Shown: positions 6,257 through 8,901 of the stretch, piece by piece | Position numbering within the stretch: position 1 is the first letter of the stretch | Layout of the letters: each line of letters opens with the position of its first letter | Translations under genes and position numbers: made by a program | Notes under the pieces: generated by a model | What the model saw: the letters and a program-made list of their open reading frames with translations, nothing else | Told to the model about the DNA's origin: nothing | Databases searched by the model: none | Source of the DNA: Cyclobacteriaceae bacterium | Lineage (GTDB): Bacteria; Bacteroidota; Bacteroidia; Cytophagales; Cyclobacteriaceae | Length of the DNA stretch: 8,901 nucleotides | NCBI GenBank assembly: GCA_030589835.1 | Contig: JAUUZS010000139.1 | Coordinates: forward strand, 1 to 8,901 | Direction: 5' to 3'

Positions 6257-7204
6257 CTACTCTTCTTTTGATGGTAAATCATTCGGATCCAATTTTTTTC
6301 CCAATGTAGAAACGGCAGAAACATTAAAAAACCCTATGGCTTTTGTGGTTTCAGAGGTCTCATTAGACATGAGGATATTTGACGACACATTTGCCAGAGG
6401 CTGAGCGAATAGCTCGGCAAATCCCCCGGGCCGGTCGGTTTGTATGGCCACATCATTTAAAAATACATAGGAGTCATAATTAATGGAATGAATTTCTACA
6501 TATACCGAATCATCCGGCTCATAGGGTGATATAAACTCATCACTCTCATTCTGGTCAAAAGGATTAATTCCATCCCTGATTGGTTGTATGAAGATGATTC
6601 CATCTACAATCGCACCGGGAGAGCCGCCAGCATCATAGGTTACATTGATCTCAGAAGGCTTATTAAGATATTTCCCATTCTTCCAGGCCTTTATCCAATA
6701 GGTATCACCCGGACCGGCCGGATCAAGGGCATAAAACTGGGCAAAATAGCTGTCTGGAAAAAAGCTATTCCCCTCCTCAAGCCTATATGAAATACTATCT
6801 ATTTGAGGCACTCTGTTCATTGAAGAATAGGCTTCATAAGTAGCTGTCCCCAGCTGAACCGTCAATTTGTAATCGTTTCCAATTTTCCCAAAAGTTGGCT
6901 GTGCAAGATCTGGTTGCCATGTATATGTCCCCTCTTCGTTCTCTTTCGTGAATTCATAAATAACCTGATCTGTCAAATCTTCAACCGTTACGGTGGCATT
7001 GGTTAATCCTGGCAAAAAAGTGTTCTCAAAGTAGGGAATAGTTTCCAAGACACGTATGGTTTGTGTTTCTGGCTTATCGGTAATCCATGCATCGATCACC
7101 ACCACCGGATCGGAAATTGGCAACGCGATGTCAATAATATCTTCACATGCGCCTAGAAAAGCTGCTCCGAATAAAAGTGCTATATATTTAAGTATATGCT
7201 TCAT
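6257..7204 (-). CDS. DUF4249 family outer-membrane lipoprotein
   Basis: This 315-residue lipoprotein matches the Bacteroidota DUF4249 family. The signal peptide MKHILKYIALLFGAAFLGAC ends in a clear lipobox LGAC, with lipidated C20. It is followed by the acidic EDIIDIALP, typical of the family and possibly a surface-export signal. Recognisable family features are VVVIDAWITDKPETQTIRV at about 34-52, beta-rich segments through the centre (NATVTVEDL, DYKLTVQL, DTYWIKAW), and the C-terminal NVSSNILMSNETSETTKAIGFFNVSAVS at 272-299. It begins 4 nt after the stop of the TonB-dependent receptor, with a purine-rich AGAGAG before the ATG, so the two are co-transcribed. DUF4249 genes commonly follow such receptors, and the protein probably works with the receptor at the cell surface. 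No substrate or enzymatic activity can be deduced. Confidence 0.9.
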   Translation of the reverse strand: MKHILKYIALLFGAAFLGACEDIIDIALPISDPVVVIDAWITDKPETQTIRVLETIPYFENTFLPGLTNATVTVEDLTDQVIYEFTKENEEGTYTWQPDLAQPTFGKIGNDYKLTVQLGTATYEAYSSMNRVPQIDSISYRLEEGNSFFPDSYFAQFYALDPAGPGDTYWIKAWKNGKYLNKPSEINVTYDAGGSPGAIVDGIIFIQPIRDGINPFDQNESDEFISPYEPDDSVYVEIHSINYDSYVFLNDVAIQTDRPGGFAELFAQPLANVSSNILMSNETSETTKAIGFFNVSAVSTLGKKLDPNDLPSKEE

Positions 7205-7208
7205 CTCT

Positions 7209-8901
7209 CTAAAAATTAAAATTATATGAAATGGCAGGAATTATACTTCCGATAATGGATACCTGAGTGGCAAATGTCTCAATCGGCTGACCTGTAACCG
7301 GCCGTTCTGTTCCCTGGGAAAAATAGATCGAGAACGGGTTTTTTCTTGCATAAACATTGTAAAAACCAAATACCCAGTAATCGCTATTTTTTCTCAGTTC
7401 TCCATTTTTCCGATATTTTTTGCCATTTAGCGTGGCCGATACATCAAGCCTATGGAAATTTGGTATTCTAATATTATTTCGTGATTCAAATGCATTATAC
7501 GGAATAAGGTAGCCTTGCTGAGAATACCTGTCGGTCGGGAAAGTAGTGGGTGTACCGCTCAGGTAAGTGAAATTTGCAGATACTGTCCACCGGGGACTCA
7601 ACTCATAATAACCTACAACCTTTAAATTGTGTCGCTGATCAAAACGTGCAGGATACCATTCAAAACGATTAATTCCATCCACCTTAAGCTCAGATTTTCC
7701 GAGGGTATAACTGATCCATCCATTCAGCTTGCCGGAGTTCTTTTTCAAATAAAATTCCAGACCCATTGCCCTGCCATCACCGCTCAGCAGGTCAGCTTCA
7801 AGAAACTCGTTAATAAGAATATTGGCGCCATCAATGTATTCGATTTGGTTGTCGGTGTCGCGATAGTACCCTTCGAGTGAAAATTCATAATCGTTATCAG
7901 GGCCAAAATTCTTAAACAAGCCCAACGCATATTGATCGCCTGTTTGCGGGGCAATATTATTGGTACTTGGCCGCCAGACATCCAGTGGGTTTGAGGCTGT
8001 CGTGTTGGAAATTAAGTGGATGTACTGCGACATCCTGTTATAGCTCGCCTTGATGGATGTTTTTGCCCCGGTCTGTACTTTTACAGATGCCCTGGGCTCA
8101 ATGTTTGTGTCACTGGAAATGGGCTCATATTTTTCTGCCCTTTGCATAGAAACCAACTCCTTTCGTTCCCCGGGTTCCACGGTCTCCCATTCATATACGT
8201 TGCCCGGACCAAGAGATTGAAAGTTGGAAATTCTCAAGCCATATTGTGCCGAAACCCGCTTACTGAATTTGGTGTCATTCCCAACAAAGATTGCTGACTC
8301 CAATCCATACTTCTTTTCCAGGCCTATATCAGCCCGTACACCATTGCTTACGCCAAATGCATTTGCAGGGTTAAATTTGTAATAGATCAGGTCACCTCCA
8401 AAATTCAGCTCATTTGAGGAGTTGATAAAATAAGTGAATTCCGGCTTGAAATTGATCGTTCTTATGCGTGAATTCCATTCGAACTTGTCCAGTTCATTTT
8501 CTCCAAAAGCCAGGGAATAGTCATAATCGCTAAAGAAGGTAGTAAAGTTAGAAAACAAACGGTCTCCAAAAAGATGGTTCCATCTGATGGTAGCGGTTTT
8601 ATTTCCCCAGGTAAATCCCTGGTTTGCATCGAACAGAAATTTATCTCTTCCCAGGTATCCGGAAAGCAAAAGTGTATTGTTTTGATTGAATTTATAGTTG
8701 GTTTTAAAGGTCAAATCATAAAAATTCAACTTAGCTCCACCTTCCAGCACATCTGTAAATGGCTTTGCCAGCACATCAGCATATGATCTTCTGGCAGCAA
8801 AAATAAAGGACCCTTTATCCTTTATGGTTGGTCCTTCCACTGCAAGGCGACTAAAAATCGTACCAACTCCACCCTGAACTCCAAACTTTTTGGCATTCCC
8901 G
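7209..8901 (-). CDS. TonB-dependent outer-membrane receptor, C-terminal beta-barrel portion (5' end outside window)
   Basis: The frame is open from the window edge to a TAG at 7209, giving about 564 visible residues. The GTG at 8840 is internal, because the reading continues upstream through GNAKKFGVQGGVGTIFSRLA without a stop. The visible part is a TonB-dependent receptor barrel: alternating beta strands with aromatic girdles, VEGPTIKDKGSFIFAARRSYADVLAKPF near the start, RIPNFHRLDVSATLNGKK and WVFGFYNVYARKNPFSIYFSQG near the end, and a C-terminal strand ending ISYNFNF with the terminal aromatic expected for BAM-assembled barrels. The plug, TonB box and any N-terminal carboxypeptidase-regulatory-like domain lie outside the window. 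Together with the following DUF4249 lipoprotein it forms an uptake or surface-binding pair energised by TonB. The lipoprotein partner is not SusD-like, so a standard SusC/SusD glycan system is not indicated. The substrate is unknown. Confidence 0.9.
   Translation of the reverse strand, partial: GNAKKFGVQGGVGTIFSRLAVEGPTIKDKGSFIFAARRSYADVLAKPFTDVLEGGAKLNFYDLTFKTNYKFNQNNTLLLSGYLGRDKFLFDANQGFTWGNKTATIRWNHLFGDRLFSNFTTFFSDYDYSLAFGENELDKFEWNSRIRTINFKPEFTYFINSSNELNFGGDLIYYKFNPANAFGVSNGVRADIGLEKKYGLESAIFVGNDTKFSKRVSAQYGLRISNFQSLGPGNVYEWETVEPGERKELVSMQRAEKYEPISSDTNIEPRASVKVQTGAKTSIKASYNRMSQYIHLISNTTASNPLDVWRPSTNNIAPQTGDQYALGLFKNFGPDNDYEFSLEGYYRDTDNQIEYIDGANILINEFLEADLLSGDGRAMGLEFYLKKNSGKLNGWISYTLGKSELKVDGINRFEWYPARFDQRHNLKVVGYYELSPRWTVSANFTYLSGTPTTFPTDRYSQQGYLIPYNAFESRNNIRIPNFHRLDVSATLNGKKYRKNGELRKNSDYWVFGFYNVYARKNPFSIYFSQGTERPVTGQPIETFATQVSIIGSIIPAISYNFNF

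Overview
The window looks like chromosomal DNA of a member of the Bacteroidota, most likely Cytophagales-like. The evidence is an AT-rich sequence (about 40% GC by eye), few Shine-Dalgarno sites, a TonB-dependent receptor followed by a DUF4249 surface lipoprotein, a secreted DUF1080 protein, and a saccharopine-type lysine degradation pair. Species cannot be named from the sequence alone. No RNA genes, insertion sequences, CRISPR arrays or prophage genes were seen.

Layout. (1) Positions 1-1067, minus strand: a sulfide:quinone oxidoreductase-like flavoprotein, cut at its C-terminus by the window edge. (2) Positions 1068-1264: a divergent intergenic region with a striking set of FNR/CRP-like palindromes. 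(3) Positions 1265-1960, plus strand: a Crp/Fnr-family regulator with an N-terminal CxxC. (4) Positions 1961-2259: a gap with no convincing gene. (5) Positions 2260-5164, plus strand: a two-gene unit with a 23-nt overlap, encoding a saccharopine dehydrogenase and an ALDH7-type alpha-aminoadipic semialdehyde dehydrogenase. (6) Positions 5165-5290: a short gap with a hairpin. (7) Positions 5291-6124, plus strand: a secreted DUF1080 protein. (8) Positions 6257-8901, minus strand: a TonB-dependent receptor (5' end beyond the window) followed 4 nt later by a DUF4249 lipoprotein. This unit converges on the DUF1080 gene.

How the genes fit together. The SQR and the regulator form a divergent pair, and the palindromes between them fit the half-site preference predicted from the regulator's recognition helix. 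The simplest reading is a local redox- or sulfide-responsive control circuit. The two central genes catalyse consecutive steps, saccharopine to aminoadipic semialdehyde to aminoadipate; the preceding lysine-ketoglutarate reductase step is not encoded here. The receptor and lipoprotein form an outer-membrane pair with unknown substrate.

Most of the window is ordinary Bacteroidota gene content. The part most worth a second look is the SQR/regulator intergenic region. I did not find a clearly new multi-gene system.
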